Assembly: GCF_037042905.1 (NCBI RefSeq)
Contig: NC_087249.1
Span: 32,638,401 to 32,702,400, forward strand
Reading direction: 5' to 3'
From: Lytechinus pictus
Taxonomy: Eukaryota > Echinodermata > Echinoidea > Temnopleuroida > Toxopneustidae
DNA: 64,000 nt
Position numbers and translations under genes: made by a program. This document shows, in pieces, positions 35,993-48,580 of the stretch. The notes under the pieces are model-generated. The model had not been told where the DNA came from. It worked only from the letters and a program-made list of their open reading frames with translations, and made no database searches. The first letter of the stretch is position 1, and each line of letters starts with the position of its first letter.

Positions 35993-37338
35993 TTAAGGCG
36001 ACCGCACACCTTACGAATGGTCTGCGACCCGATTTCAAAATAAAATGTAGTAGAATTTGATGCTAATATTGAGACTTTGAATATCTTACTGTGTAATGTT
36101 CTAAATCATCGTACGAATACCTATGATCAAATTTGTGACTATGCTATCATCCTTAGAATAAAAGCGAATTTAATATCTAGTCGCAATGACGTCATAGCAG
36201 TCATACGATTGGCTACGATTTGAAACTAATTTGGACTTTACTCCAAAATAAGGGCTTGCAATCTTTCAAAATGTTTATAATATTATTATTTCAATTAATT
36301 TTAACCTCAAATAAAATGATATGTTCCATTCACATTTTCAGAAAATGAGCAAAATGCGATTTGTTCCAAAATCGGGTCGTGGACCAGTCGTGAGGTTTGC
36401 GGTGGCCTTTACGAATGATCCACGATCCGATTTTGGAACAAATCGCATTTTGCTCATTTTCTGAAAAATGTGAGTGAAAGTCTCTTTTTAATTGAGGTTC
36501 AAATTAACTGTAAGCATACCGATACAACGATTTTGGATGATTACAAGCCTTCATTTTGGAGTAAAGGTCAAATAAGTTTCAAATCGTAGCCGGTCGTAAG
36601 ATTGCTATGACGTCATTACGACCAGATACTACATTCGCTTTTATTCTAATAAGGATGATAGCATAGTCAAAGATTTGTAAATAGGTATTTGTAAGATGAT
36701 TTAGATCATTACACGGTAACAGAGGCGTCGATCCTGGGGGGGCAGGGGGGGGGGGGGCGATCGCCCCACCAATGAAAATATTGGGGGGGCAAACATATCA
36801 TTTTGCCCCCCCAATAATTCCGGATATGCATTAAAAAAAAAACAAGATTGTAATGTTCAGCAAGCGAGATTGAGATACACAACTCGTTATTTATTTAAAA
36901 TCGTGCTCAAAATGTCCCCTTTTCAGATTGGAATATAAAAATTTTCAGCTCGCGCTTCGCGCTCGCATTATTTCTGTAGCAAAAACCCATACTTTTCATG
37001 ATTAAATTGGTGAATGTAAATGTCCCATTTTCAGTTCTAAGCCTCAAAAGAACTGCTTCAATTTGCAATCATCTTTTCTTGGATATATAGCTTGTTCTTT
37101 ATCAAAAACGTCCAGTAAACTGTAATTTTTTCAGATCAAAATATCAAAATTTTCAGCTCGCGCTTCGCGCTCGCATCTATTCTCTTTTAGATATAAATCT
37201 TAATCGTTGGTACCAAAAATGCTTAGAATATCAAGTTTTCAGCTCAGAATATAAAGAAATTTGAGCTCACTCTCGGCACTCGTACTATCTGTGTAGTGAG
37301 ATACGTGTCTGTGTCTCATGAGTCATACATATATATAG

Positions 37339-37394
<56 letters not shown>

Positions 37395-37632
37395 ATATAT
37401 AATATATATATATATGTATGTGTGTGTGGGTGTGGGTGTGTGTGTGTGGGTGGGTGTTTTGTACGATCGAGCGCCTTTGGAACGTTAATGATTTCGCCCC
37501 CCCAATCTGAAAAATGGATCGACGCCCCTGCACGGTAAGATATTACATGTCTCAATATTAGCACCAAAGTCTAATGCGTTTTATTCCAAAATTGGGTCGC
37601 AGGCCAGAGGTAAGGTGCACGATTGCCTTTAA
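35993..37632. mobile_element. ~820-bp palindromic element split by a hAT insertion
   Basis: Left arm from 35993 (TTAAGGCGACCGCACACC) to about 36408. The right arm is its inverted copy running from about 36412 to 37632, interrupted at 36720-37530 by another element. Arm landmarks include AAAATGAGCAAAATGCGATT and its inverse, and AATGACGTCAT in both arms. Ends: TTAAGGCGACCG and the inverted GCACGATTGCCTTTAA. Confidence 0.8.
36720..37530. mobile_element. 811-bp non-autonomous hAT-type element
   Basis: Terminal inverted repeats CAGAGGCGTCGATCC and GGATCGACGCCCCTG (one mismatch), flanked by a perfect 8-bp duplication CACGGTAA (36712-36719, 37531-37538). The interior has the GCTCGCGCTTCGCGCTCGC motif twice (about 36952 and 37158, reverse orientation) and a (TA)n(GT)n microsatellite at about 37335-37455. 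No transposase. Confidence 0.9.
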
Positions 37633-37824
37633 TCATACAACATTTTGTTTATTCTTTATGACGCCTTTAATGGTGTATAAGAAAATGGCGCCCGGTGTAA
37701 CCGCGAAATTCGTGACCTTCCCGTCAAAGACTCTAGTAGAAATGATATCGATTACGGCATCTGTGTAGAATTGTTGTCAGTTGGGTTAAGGCACTCGAAC
37801 TAACTGTACAAAAACTAATGAAAG

Positions 37825-38035
37825 TCTGAAGCTTAACTCGGCGTTGTGTCGTGCACCTGTAATCCAAGCTAAGTAGGAAGTAACAATCGGTGGAGAAGTT
37901 CGATCCCCGGTCACGTCTTTTTTCGGTCCCATGCGTAAACACAAACACACAGGATTTGTCGGTCACGGCAACTATGTACATGAGCACGGTGTTGCACTAC
38001 TCTTTTATTATGTTTACATTGAATAAATAAATATT
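37825..38035 (+). mobile_element. Possible tRNA-derived SINE
   Basis: Box B-like AAGTTCGATCCCCGGTCAC at about 37896 preceded by a weak box A-like stretch, ending in a GAATAAATAAATA tail. The box A match is poor. Confidence 0.4.
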
Positions 38036-38311
38036 CCATCAGTATTATTGGCACTTTTATAAGGTTTGAAAATGATTAATGAAGAAAATATCCGAAAAAT
38101 AAAGATCGGGATGGAAGCGGACCCCATGCACGCTATATGCCTGGACCTACCTACATCAAGCTTTGCGCTGAATTAATGTGTGATCCATAAATAATTATAG
38201 CAAAATCTCATGAGCTGCCGGGGCACCGTCCCGAACCTCCGACAAGGGGCCTTAAATCGCCCAACTCCACTGACCTGCAAATGTTGGCTCCTTGGCCACT
38301 GTATGTCAATA

Positions 38312-38547
38312 TACACTCTAAATTCAAAGGATTTATAATAAATCCAGATCGGCTGTAAATAGTGACCAGCCGAATATTCGATTTAGCTTTAAACCTTGTA
38401 GATTTAAATATAAATCTAAAAGATTTGAATTGAAATCTTTTGAGATTTGAAATTTAATTCTAAAGATTTAAAATAAATCCAACATTCGGCTGGTCACTAT
38501 CCACATCCGATCTGGATTTATTTTGAATCCTTGGAATCTAGAGCGTA
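38312..38547. mobile_element. Palindromic MITE, ~236 bp
   Basis: Starts TACACTCTAAATTCAAAGGA and ends TGAATCCTTGGAATCTAGAGCGTA. The inner pair CGGCTG..TAGTGACCAGCCGA / TCGGCTGGTCACTA confirms a full-length palindrome. Confidence 0.8.
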
Positions 38548-39096
38548 GGTACAATTATATCCGTACATACTCGCGAGGGGTTTTTCCCCTACACACATTT
38601 TATATCCCATTTCTCCTTCATTGTTCGTTAAATCTGACCAACATTGCCTCTTTTGTGAAAAGTAGGCATGTTTCTGGTTGTTAGCAAGGTACCAATGCAG
38701 AAGTCGTACAAGCAAATAAGTAACTATTAGATGAGAATCAGGAACAAATAATTGACTGAAATGTATCACATGACTAGCTCACAGGCAAATTGACTACATG
38801 TAGTTCTATTCTAATCATGGTTTGTAAAATAATAAGATTCTCATTACTATCTTTTAATGCACATAATTTAGCTCGGGCATTAAAAACTACCAACATTTCA
38901 AACAGTCCAAACGCACATGGATATGCCTCGGGCGTGTCAGAGCAGTTCCAATGTACCTGATGCGTGAGTGTAATTCTTAGTAATGGATTCGACATATATT
39001 ATTGCATATAATAACTAGGTTCATATCTACTCCTGATATCACAGACAAGTTATGTATGTTCATTTTGACAAATACTACATGCCTATACCTCCAGGT

Positions 39097-39266
39097 GGGT
39101 GTTTCATAAAGTTGTTCGTAAGTTAAGATCAACGTTAAGAACGACCGGTGAACATTCCTAACGCGCGAAGTATAACCACCAATGAACATATCATTTACCA
39201 CAAGAAAGGATCACCGGTCGTTCTTAAAGTCGCTCATAACTTACGAACAGCTTTATGAAACGACCC
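39097..39266. mobile_element. 170-bp GGGTGTTTCATAAAG-type MITE
   Basis: Starts GGGTGTTTCATAAAGTTG and ends CAGCTTTATGAAACGACCC. The arms continue inward as GTTCGTAAGTTA / TAACTTACGAAC and GAACGACCGGTGA / TCACCGGTCGTTC. Same family as 14756-15136. Confidence 0.85.
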
Positions 39267-39544
39267 TCTGATATATCATACAAAACTACGTGTATCATTG
39301 AACATTGAGCTATCGTAATTTAATCTTTTTTCAAGGGGGTGGGCAAAAAAGTTAAATGTTCAAAAACATAATTGCGCATGCAAGAAGAAAAGGACCTAGC
39401 ATTTTGTATCTTAAAATCGACACCAGGGTAAAATGCCAGAGGAAAAATTAGCACCCACCCGTGATATTTTACTACTCTCTGTTCATTGCTGATAGATGGC
39501 GCCAATGATGAAATGGCTGATAGATGACGCCAATTATGAAATTT

Positions 39545-39960
39545 GAACTTTAAATATCCAGGATAAAGTTTTCTAAAAAAAAAGGATGACTTGTAATAGG
39601 TGGGTATTTATTCAGTCCCTTTTTTGGGTCAAGTATTCGGGCTTTTGGAGGACATGAAGTAGAGATTTTTAGATGATTTGGGAAGAGACCGGATGATAAA
39701 GAAAGGTTGAACAATTTGGTAATGGCGGGAAGTATCACAGTGAAGAGTGTCTTTGAAAGATGAGGTGGGCATTGGGTTTAATTTACAGTGCTTCGATGGT
39801 AGTGATGTGAAGAGTTTCTGAATTTCCAGGTCACGTGCAGAACGAAAATCTGTAAATTTACACCGAGAAAAAAACCAACTGGAGTAGTTTTTGCTACATG
39901 GTGCTGAAGAGGAGTCAGAGAAGCAGATGCAACATAGGTTACCTTATAGCATGTCTTGAC
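39545..39960 (-). mobile_element. Decayed LINE reverse transcriptase fragment
   Basis: The minus-strand frame at 39738-39550 reads ITKLFNLSLSSGLFPNHLK, then LDPKKGLNKYPPITSHPFF. This parallels the NLSLSTGVFP..DPN..NYRPVSNLPF motif of CR1/L2-type polymerases. Related sequence continues upstream in other frames. No complete domain survives. Confidence 0.6.
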
Positions 39961-40069
39961 AAAGAATTATAGTGCAATTTTCAATAGTGTGTCAGAGGGA
40001 CGGTGCCTCTAAATGGTGGGATATACGATATGGACCATAATCATTGCACTGAAGATCTTTCCACAAAAT

Positions 40070-41540
40070 CCTCTGCACATGCACGTCTACGTTTCTTATT
40101 GCAGAACTCGAAACTTATTGCTCGAAACTCTTTGAGTCGCCACAAGTAGATTCGCTATCGCAATTCGCTATCCAGTTAACACATATCCCCAGCATGGAAT
40201 AGGCACATGTACTCAAATCCGAGGCTTAGGAAGGCCCCATTTAACCAAAGACAGATCCAACAAACCACAGTAGTCCCAAAGACAAGACCAATCATAATGG
40301 ATCACTCGCTGTTTTTTCTCTTTCCTTACCGTGGTGATGTTGCTTTTACAAGGTACCTTCGCAACGGAGCGATAGATAAAGACATAACAGAGACCAGTGA
40401 TGGTAGTGGTAATCAACGAAAGGCACAGGGGAACTGAAAGTGTTTTTTTTTTATTTTCCACTTTGTAAGGGTGGTTGACAAAGAGATCGAAAATGTTAAT
40501 GTCCATGCAACGACGAGACGTGGTGTCGTGATGATGTTGAGAGCACCGAAAGGATCAACCCTGATAATAATGAATTGATATCCAGCCACCAGAACGATGC
40601 TTAGAAGGGACACTGTGAAGGATGTTAATCCGATTGTGTCGAGAAGTTTTCATACTGTAAAATAAGGAAATGGGACAGAACGTTATCGTCATCTACTTTG
40701 TAATAATAAGCTGGCCTAAGCATGTTAAAAGAGTGAAATAATGTGATATTAATTGTTGGAAAGCAATTTTTGGCCCCCCCCCCCAAAAAAAAAGATCAGA
40801 CAAAGTTAAGAGAGTGGAAAACGCTTGCATACTAAAACCTAAGGTTGCTAGAAGCTTGAATGATTAAGAGTATCCAAAACTGTTAGATCCAGGCTTTTCA
40901 GAAAATCATGCTTTATTCTCATGAATAAGCGAAAAAATTCAATTCTGAAATTTTATTGCATCCTGTACACAGTTGAGAAAATATTCTCTGTTTTAACTAT
41001 CACGAAATCACAATTTTCCGCTTACCTCAAGGTTTTCTCATTTTGCTATTTACACCTATACCAGTTGATAAACACGTTAACTCATGTACACTACTAGACT
41101 TGCATACTCATTAACTCTCTTTATTTCAAATAAAGAGAGAAAATAAGTAGGCATTATTCAACTTAAAGGAGAAAATAAGTAGGCATTATTAAAACTCTAT
41201 TAAAACATTATCACGTTATATATACAAATAAATGTCAGATACTATTTTACCCAACTTTAAAGGAAGTTCTTTATACTCATCTTTATACCCATCGATAACT
41301 GCAAACACAATTGCACCACACATGTCTGATAGCACCATGTTATAAGAAAATATGTGCTGTCGCTTACGAAGTCGACGATGACCAGGGATAATTATAAGTG
41401 TCACTGACATAATCAAGAAGAAAGACCCCATACCACACGTTTCATGGAGTGCATGGAGACGAGCATAATGGACTTGATTCTATGTCGACATCGATCGACG
41501 TCGACGACGTGGTGGTATTAAGATAATCCGTGGTCATCAT
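40070..41540 (-). pseudogene. Two-exon GPCR family member, inverted, dead (copy 1)
   Basis: Exon 1 equivalent at about 41540-41255 and exon 2 equivalent at about 40654-40070, both close to the intact gene at 48581-50165. Disabling changes: a one-base deletion before the first transmembrane segment; the splice donor after exon 1 changed from GTGGGT to TTGGGT (at about 41254); and several frameshifts and stops in exon 2, including within and after the segment before TM5. The acceptor (TTACAG at about 40655) is intact. Opposite in orientation to the other two copies. Confidence 0.85.
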
Positions 41541-44017
41541 GCTGACTAATGACGAAGATGCAAGAGTGATGTCACGAAGAATATGACGATGAATCCCTGC
41601 ATGAAACAGATCGCCAGGTTGTTAGCTTCGCAGCAAAAATCAGCACGAGCCTAGCCTTGTACTTTTAGGATCACCAATAAAAGAATGGGATGGTCATCGG
41701 TATGAAAGAAAAACATGTGACACAAAATCAACATTAAAGATCAGATTTTCTTTCACACATACATGTAAAATACCACATATCGACTGTTTACTCAACACAA
41801 ATGGACCATCACTATATACAAACACAGTGTTACTGGAGATATGGAAAGTCAGATTAGTATGAGCCTAATTCTTTGCTTTTCCCCTTTCATTATTTATCAA
41901 GAAATCTGTAATATCCATAACCACATCGACGCTATATGCACTAGGACAACAATTCATCCAAAAGAAATAAAAGGCATCCGACTAAAGAAGTGGATTTTCC
42001 TCTTGAAAGTAGACCTATAGGGCCTATGTATATAGTAGCAGTAGAACATAATGGCCCGTATTCTGAAGTCAGGTTTAAGTTAAACTCGGGTTTAAAGTTG
42101 TGGTTTAAGTATGGACAGCCAAAAGTATCAATTTTTTTATTAAGTTGTACGTTTCTTATGTTTGCTGTGCTCTTTCTTGATTCATCGATGGTGAAGACAA
42201 TAATCTATATATACTTCCTAGACAATTATGAATAATTTGAGAGCCAAATGAGCTGAAATATGATATCCCTACTGTTAGTGATTTATGTAACAATTGGCTG
42301 TCCATACTTAAACCACAACTTTAAAACTGAGTTTAACTTAAACCTGACTTCAAAATACGGGCCAATGGGTTTTTTCCCCGGACCAGGTATCATAGTGGCC
42401 ATTGATCATGCTTAATTCATATTTACAAAAAGCTATTAGTTTATCTTAACATACTCCACATTTTGTCAATTAAGTAGATGCGTATGTGAATGTGTGTCTA
42501 TGTGTTTTAGTATTCTGTAAATATTACTGATCATGCATCTGATTTATCTGCTGAATTGACAGGGATTCGGTTTTAGGGGCTCTTGATTATCAACTCCAGC
42601 ATTCTTTAGAAAGTATTCCCCATTTTTCTTCCAGCTAAACTTCTGACGCACAATCACTGTTCATTGATTTCTTTTCGATTATTCCTCCCTCCAACTATTA
42701 TGGTCCGCAATCCAAATTCAAAATAAAAGGTGATTAGTCATACATGATTGTCTTGGTCAAAGACTCAAGATTGACCAACAGGTGTGGGGTCTTGATGGAT
42801 TTTTATAAAAGAGTTTTTTTGAGAACTGATCACATTATAGGATAGGGGGTGGAGGTCGGGTGTCCGGACACTTTATAATGTTGAAGCCTTTTTTTATTGT
42901 TTTTTGGATTACGCTAAAAATATCAATTCAGTAGTTGTAATCATCTATTTTGTTCTTTATAATGTTACCTAACATTTTGTACTAAAAATTGATGAAACTT
43001 CGCTTGTTAATTTTTTTCCAAATGACTATTAAAAATTGATTGTCTGGACACACAACAACTGGGTATAGAGACCACACATAATTGCACAAAATAACTGTTA
43101 GGTTTACAAGTTTAGTTATCATGGTTTACAGAGTTCATTATATTTTCTACTACACGATGGGACTGTTAAAATATAGTCACGTTCAAATTATTTTTACATA
43201 TTTGCTATTTGTATCATTGATATTGTTATCCTATAGGCGCTTTCTCTTCGTTACCTCTTCCTTTCTTTCTTTTCTTACATGCAACACCTTTACACACATA
43301 TACACCCGCCCACACACACCCCTTTACACCTGAAATTTACATTACTATTCATATATCTGGAATACACTTATGTTGAAATACAATCTAAAAGCTTTTAGTG
43401 AATGCAAATATATGATATTAATTAGTATCACTATGAGTAGCAATTATGGCACCGTTGTCTGGAAAACCTCATTGGTCCACTTTAAGCATGTATACACAGC
43501 CCTACTTTCAAGATAAAACCCCTCTTCTCTTCCAAGACCCCTTTGTCGGCGAAATTATTACCCTCAATGATATTATTGCGTTTATGTGGTCAGGGATATT
43601 GCAAATAGCTTTATGAACATAATGAAGAAAGTGGTCAAGCAAATTATCATGTTCATTTTAATACGACTTTTTAGTGTTTGGTTCCGGGTTGCTGTGCTGG
43701 TGATGGTGGTCCGGGTTTATTGAGTTAACAGGACAATGCAGTTCAACCCGATATTATGTAATATATACGTTATTGTGTATCAATGAAAGCAATGAAAACT
43801 TCAAGTTTAATGGAGATTTCGTCAACCAATTTGGTTCTTTCATTGAAAATTCCACTGAGCGCCTCCTTCATTTATGGAAAATCCCAAAAGCACATATGCT
43901 ACACAAGTCTTGGCTGATAATGTGTATTTGCTGCCCGGAAAACAGTCATTCTGCATAATAATCTGATTCATGCAGGGATTTGCTGACGTGACTCTAGTCT
44001 CTTCGTTATGAGTTAAC
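41541..44017. other. Intergenic between GPCR copies 1 and 2
   Basis: No gene recognised. It has a GGCCCGTATTCTGAA-type MITE at 42051-42366. From about 43330 on, the sequence is duplicated upstream of the third GPCR copy (from about 47920). Confidence 0.5.
42051..42366. mobile_element. GGCCCGTATTCTGAA-type MITE, copy 2
   Basis: Starts ATGGCCCGTATTCTGAAGTC and ends GACTTCAAAATACGGGCCAAT. The arms continue as GGTTTAAGTATGGACAGCC and its inverse. The best-preserved of three copies in the window. Confidence 0.9.
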
Positions 44018-45539
44018 ATGATGATCACGGATTATCCGAATACCACCACGTCGTCGACGTCGGTCGATATCGACATTGAATCAAGTCCAATGTGCTCGTC
44101 TATATTGTCCACCATGAAACCTGTGATGCTGGGTCTTGCTCTCTTGATTATGTCAGCGACACTGGTCATTATCCCTAGTCATCGTCGACTTCGTCGGCGA
44201 CATCATATATTTCCATATAACTTGGTGCTATCCGATTTATGCGGTGCGATAACATTCGTAGCTTTCGGAGGGACTCCAGAACCTCCTGTAGAGGTGGGTA
44301 AAATATAATCTGATATTGTGTGATAATGTATCATTAAACATGACAATTTGTGATAAGGTCTATTTTTTCCCTTTAGGCCGGAAGAAGATTTGAAATAAGG
44401 AGAGTTTATGAGTATGCAAATCAGGTAGTGTAGATAAGTGAAGTGCCTGGTCCATCATTCTGATTGGTGTATGGACATGAACGAATGTTATTAAAAGCAA
44501 AAGCTTACCATTTACAGGCAAAATTTCGTGATTGTCAAAAAAAAAAAAATTCTCTGGAAAGAAAATTAGGGCGCAATAAGATTTTATTTAATTTTATCGC
44601 TTATTTTTGGAGAGTATTTCACAAATCTCCCATAAACACCTAAGCTAGTTTTCGTGAATTTTTCTACAATTCATAGTTACGTAAGGACAATATTATTCGA
44701 AATATTCATTTTTCTACCTACACTTTCGATTGTGTATAAAGCATTGTTTCAACCAACATTTAGTTTTAAGTATGAGCTTTTGCTTTCTCCTGTTGACTTT
44801 TCTCAACCGGGTTATAATTTTTTACCTTAATATATTTTTCAATTATTTCAGTTAAGATTGGCCCGAAATGATAGGGCCTATATGCATCGGCCCATCTCCT
44901 GTCATGAGTTTTATTAAAATATTTGTTTCTCTCCCCTATCTCTCAATAATTTCATTCTCTCACAGTATGCGAAGGTTCTGAAGATTATATCAGTAACATG
45001 TTTCATCGTGTCCCTACTAAGCATCGTTTTGGTGGCTGGATATCAATTCATTACTATCAGGGTTGATCCTTTCGGTGCTCTCAACATCATTACGACACCA
45101 CGTCTCGTCGTTGCATGCTTACTGACATGGACATTATCATTTTCCCTCTCTTTAACCACTGTTCTGACCAGTGAGAATACTACAATCTTCACACTGCTCT
45201 TGTGCATTTCACTGATAACCACTACCATCACTGGTCTCTGTTACGTCTTTATCTATCGCTCCGTTGCGAAGGTACCTTGTAAAAGCAACATCACAACAGT
45301 AAGGAATGAGGAAAATCAGACTACCGTGGTTTGTTGGATCTTCCCGTGGGTTAACTGGGGTCTACCTTAGTATGGGAATTGAAAACAGGTGTCTATATGA
45401 TGCCGACGATTTAATGGTTTGTGCTAACTGGATAGCGAATTGTGTTATCTACTGGTGGCGACTCAAAGAATTTCGAACAATTTTCGAGTTCTGCAATAAG
45501 GAACGAAGGCGTACTGTGGATGTGCAGATGATTTTGTAG
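44018..45539 (+). pseudogene. Two-exon GPCR family member, probably dead (copy 2)
   Basis: Exon 1 (44018-44293) is fully open and reads like the intact copy through TM1-TM2, ending at a good GTGGGT donor. Exon 2 starts after CACAG at 44966 and matches through TM3-TM5. There it has lost 33 bp (11 codons, in frame) at the start of TM6, and a one-base shift at about 45353-45390 brings a TAG at 45368. Frame-shifted homology continues to 45539 (NCVIYWWRLKEFR). A truncated product is conceivable, but TM6-TM7 would be lost. Confidence 0.8.
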
Positions 45540-45879
45540 GAAAGATCCTATAAATGCACTGGTGGTTAACCAAATGAGATAATTATGGTCAAGATTGCAT
45601 ATCATCACCCTTCTTATATGCTGGTGGAACTCTTATAGATGCTCTTTGGTCGCACCCCATACCCTTTTTAGCTATCGCCCTGGGTATCATTGGTAAATAC
45701 AATACGTTTCCGATTTTAGGACAATATCCACTTCTAAATATATCTACATATTATCAAGTATCAAGTGAATTACATGGGGAGTTAAAAGGGGGAAAAGGTA
45801 ACCATATTTAAGTTTACAGTTACCAAAAGTTATGGTTGTATTTTCCTATATTTAATGTATCTTTAAAGCAGAGTGTCGT

Positions 45880-45968
45880 TCAATGTCTTTTAATTCTAAC
45901 GGGCAGTGGCCGGGAATCGAAATCCAGACTTTCATGTGTCCTATTAGGCGCCTAAAATCACTCGGCGA
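45880..45968 (-). pseudogene. tRNA-Leu-like sequence (SINE head or tRNA pseudogene)
   Basis: On the minus strand it reads GCCGAGTGATTTTAGGCGCC (very close to the tRNA-Leu box A region), and further on GGATTTCGATTCCC, a box B with an extra base. A diverged homologue occupies the same place in the other duplication unit (about 51630-51720). Confidence 0.55.
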
Positions 45969-46006
45969 AGTTCTGCAGCTTTACCCCGCAGACTTATAGT
46001 TTGTGT

Positions 46007-47180
46007 CAGTGGCGTACCGTGGGTCACGGCATTGGGGGGGGGGCACCAGCAAAATGTTTGAGTCACTTATATAGTGATCGCGCGAAGCGCGCTAAGTTGT
46101 CAGGTATACTGACCTAATAGAGACATTTTAAGGAAGCACTTGCAGTCATTGTAATCATGAATAACATACGCATCTCAGCAATCAAATAATGCGAGCGGGA
46201 AGCGCGAGCTGAAAATTTTTGATATTCAGACCTAAAAAAGGACTTTATAATCGAATTTTTGTAATCATGATACGTACCTGTCTTGCTATACAATGCGAGC
46301 GCGAAGCGCGAGCCGAAATTTTTGTATATATTGATCCCAAACAGGGAGATCTTAAGGACTATATTTTAGGAATCTCTTAATAGTATACATATCTCACCAT
46401 AGTCATGTAATGCGAGTGCCAAGCGCTTACTGATTTTGTTAGAATTACATCTGAACACATGAAGCACTTTTTGTAGTCAATGTTATCATGATTATCATAC
46501 GCATCTCACTAATCAAATATTGCGAGCGCGAAGCGCGAGCTGAAAATTTAGATAATTCAGACCTGAAGCGGGGCAGTCTAAGGCTTGTTTGTAGGAATTC
46601 ACTAAGACCATACGTATTTCACTAACCAAATGATGCGAGCGCGAAGCGCGAGCTGAAAATTTTGGATATTCAGATCAGAAAAGGGGACATTTCAAGGACT
46701 GATTTTTTGAATTCATGGAGACTGAAGCGATCGTAATCACGGACAGGAAATGTTTTATATTAAGACCTTAACATGGGGCAATCACTTTAAGTAGTCATGA
46801 AAAAGAAGCATATGTCACTTCATAAAACAATAATATATTTGGTGTATATATATTGACTTGAAAACGGGAGGTTTTCGAACAACAGGTTTATATCTCTTTA
46901 AACAGACAATGCGAGCACCATGAACAATGAAGACATGGACCCTGAGCAAATTATGTTTCATAAAGTTATGATAAAAATGTTTCCTATGTAATATAACATA
47001 ACATGATTATAATACAATATACAATTATAATGAATAATAATTTCTTCTTTGCCACTACGTTCCTCTTCCTTTCTCCCTCTTTTTCTCCTTTTCCCCGTTT
47101 TTTTTTTTGGTCAGCCGCCGATTGGGGAGGGGGGGGGGGCACGTGCCCCCCCATGCCCCCCCCCCGTAGTTACGCCACTG
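46007..47180. mobile_element. 1.17 kb non-autonomous hAT-type element
   Basis: Ends CAGTGGCGTACCG and GTAGTTACGCCACTG, flanked by a perfect 8-bp duplication GTTTGTGT (45999-46006, 47181-47188). The interior is an array of the GCGAGCGCGAAGCGCGAGC motif at about 46078, 46190, 46292, 46411 (degenerate), 46521 and 46633, spaced 100-120 bp. G-runs at the left and G/C-runs at the right end. No transposase. Confidence 0.9.
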
Positions 47181-48580
47181 GTTTGTGTTATCCCTTTGAC
47201 TACATACCAAACATCTGAACATGCTGACGTAATTGATTGAGACCTCTGAATTCTTTCCTTCTGACTGAAATTAAGCAATATGTATTCAGGTTGAGTGTAA
47301 TCCTTTTAGATGAGGTGTCTTCAAATATGCCTAAATGTACAATGCCAGGTATCCCGATCACACTGTATTACCTTTGAAGTGTTATTCGGACCGATCCCTC
47401 AAATGTATGGGTTTTTTTCATAAAAACACGAATGAACACATCATGTATGTATTGAATATCTGCCAGGGACAGAATGTAAAATGACGGGTATGGGTGCTAA
47501 TATTTCCTATACGATTTTTTTTAATCAACCCGGTGTCAGAATAGTGGATCTTCCGTCCATCAAAATATATACACCACGTGAATATTCATAAAGAAAGAGG
47601 GCAAAGTATTGCTTTTTCTATTGAGGTTTGTTGATCAAGGGTGGGTAGCAATCCACGCAGAGAGTGCACCACAGTCCCCAACCTCTCAAAAATGATTAAT
47701 GTCTGCAGAAAAAAAAAAGGGCACCTTAAATGTGCTTCTCAGTTTTTATTAATTGTTTTCATAATTTCATATCTAGAACAAAAGATAGGAGTCATGAATT
47801 TGAATACTCTCTCTCTCCCTCTCTCTGTCACACACACGCACACCCACTCACCCCTATGCACTCTTGATCTCTCGCCCGCCAGCACACTCTCACACCACCC
47901 CAAACACACACCTAACAATGGACATTACTATTAATATACCTTGAGAACTTTGTAATGTAATCTAAACGCTTTTAGTGAATGCAAATAAATGATATTAAAA
48001 AGTAGCAATTATGCTAACCTTGTCCGGAAACCCCCATTGTATTCCATGCTGCTGTAACCATAGGCATACTGGATCCCACATGATTTCTTCCAAAACCCAT
48101 TAAATTTTTCCTGTTATATTGATGAGTTGATGTGGTCAGGGATATCGCACAGAGCTCAACGAATGAAGAGAGTGTTCAAGCAAATCAAAACGTTCATTTT
48201 AATCTGACTTTTTAGTAATATTTTGGTTACCATAGTGTTTGTGGTCCGGGTTATTGAGTAAACAAGACAATACAAACAAACTTGACAAGTATGACATCCT
48301 ACTTATTGATATGTTTTGTGAAGATCTATTCAAGTGAGATTAAATGTGAATGAAAACTTCACTTTTGATGGAGATTTTGTGCCACGATTGGGGTTCTTTC
48401 TTTGATAATTTCAATGACCACCTCGTTCATTTATTCATTGATAGTCACAAGAGCACATGCTACATAAGTTTTGACTAGTGCTGATTATGCTGACAGGAAA
48501 ACAGTCACCTTGCATGAAAATCTTTTCCGTTCGGGGATTCATAGTCATATTCTTGGTGACATCAGGCTTGTCTCTTCGTT

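Larger units (their letters stand above)
37633..40069. other. Intergenic, repeat-rich, no gene recognised
   Basis: Contains a possible SINE (37825-38035), a palindromic MITE (38312-38547), a GGGTGTTTCATAAAG-type MITE (39097-39266) and a decayed LINE polymerase fragment (39545-39960). No exon-like sequence outside these. Confidence 0.5.
43330..47350 (+). repeat. Segmental duplication unit A
   Basis: Homologous to 47920-52010 in the same orientation. Matching landmarks, in order: the upstream AGTGAATGCAAATA phrase, GPCR exon 1, its intron, exon 2, a tRNA-Leu-like sequence, and downstream CCTTCTGA..TAAGCAAT. The GPCR start codons are 4,563 bp apart. This copy carries a hAT insertion at 46007-47180. 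Confidence 0.85.
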
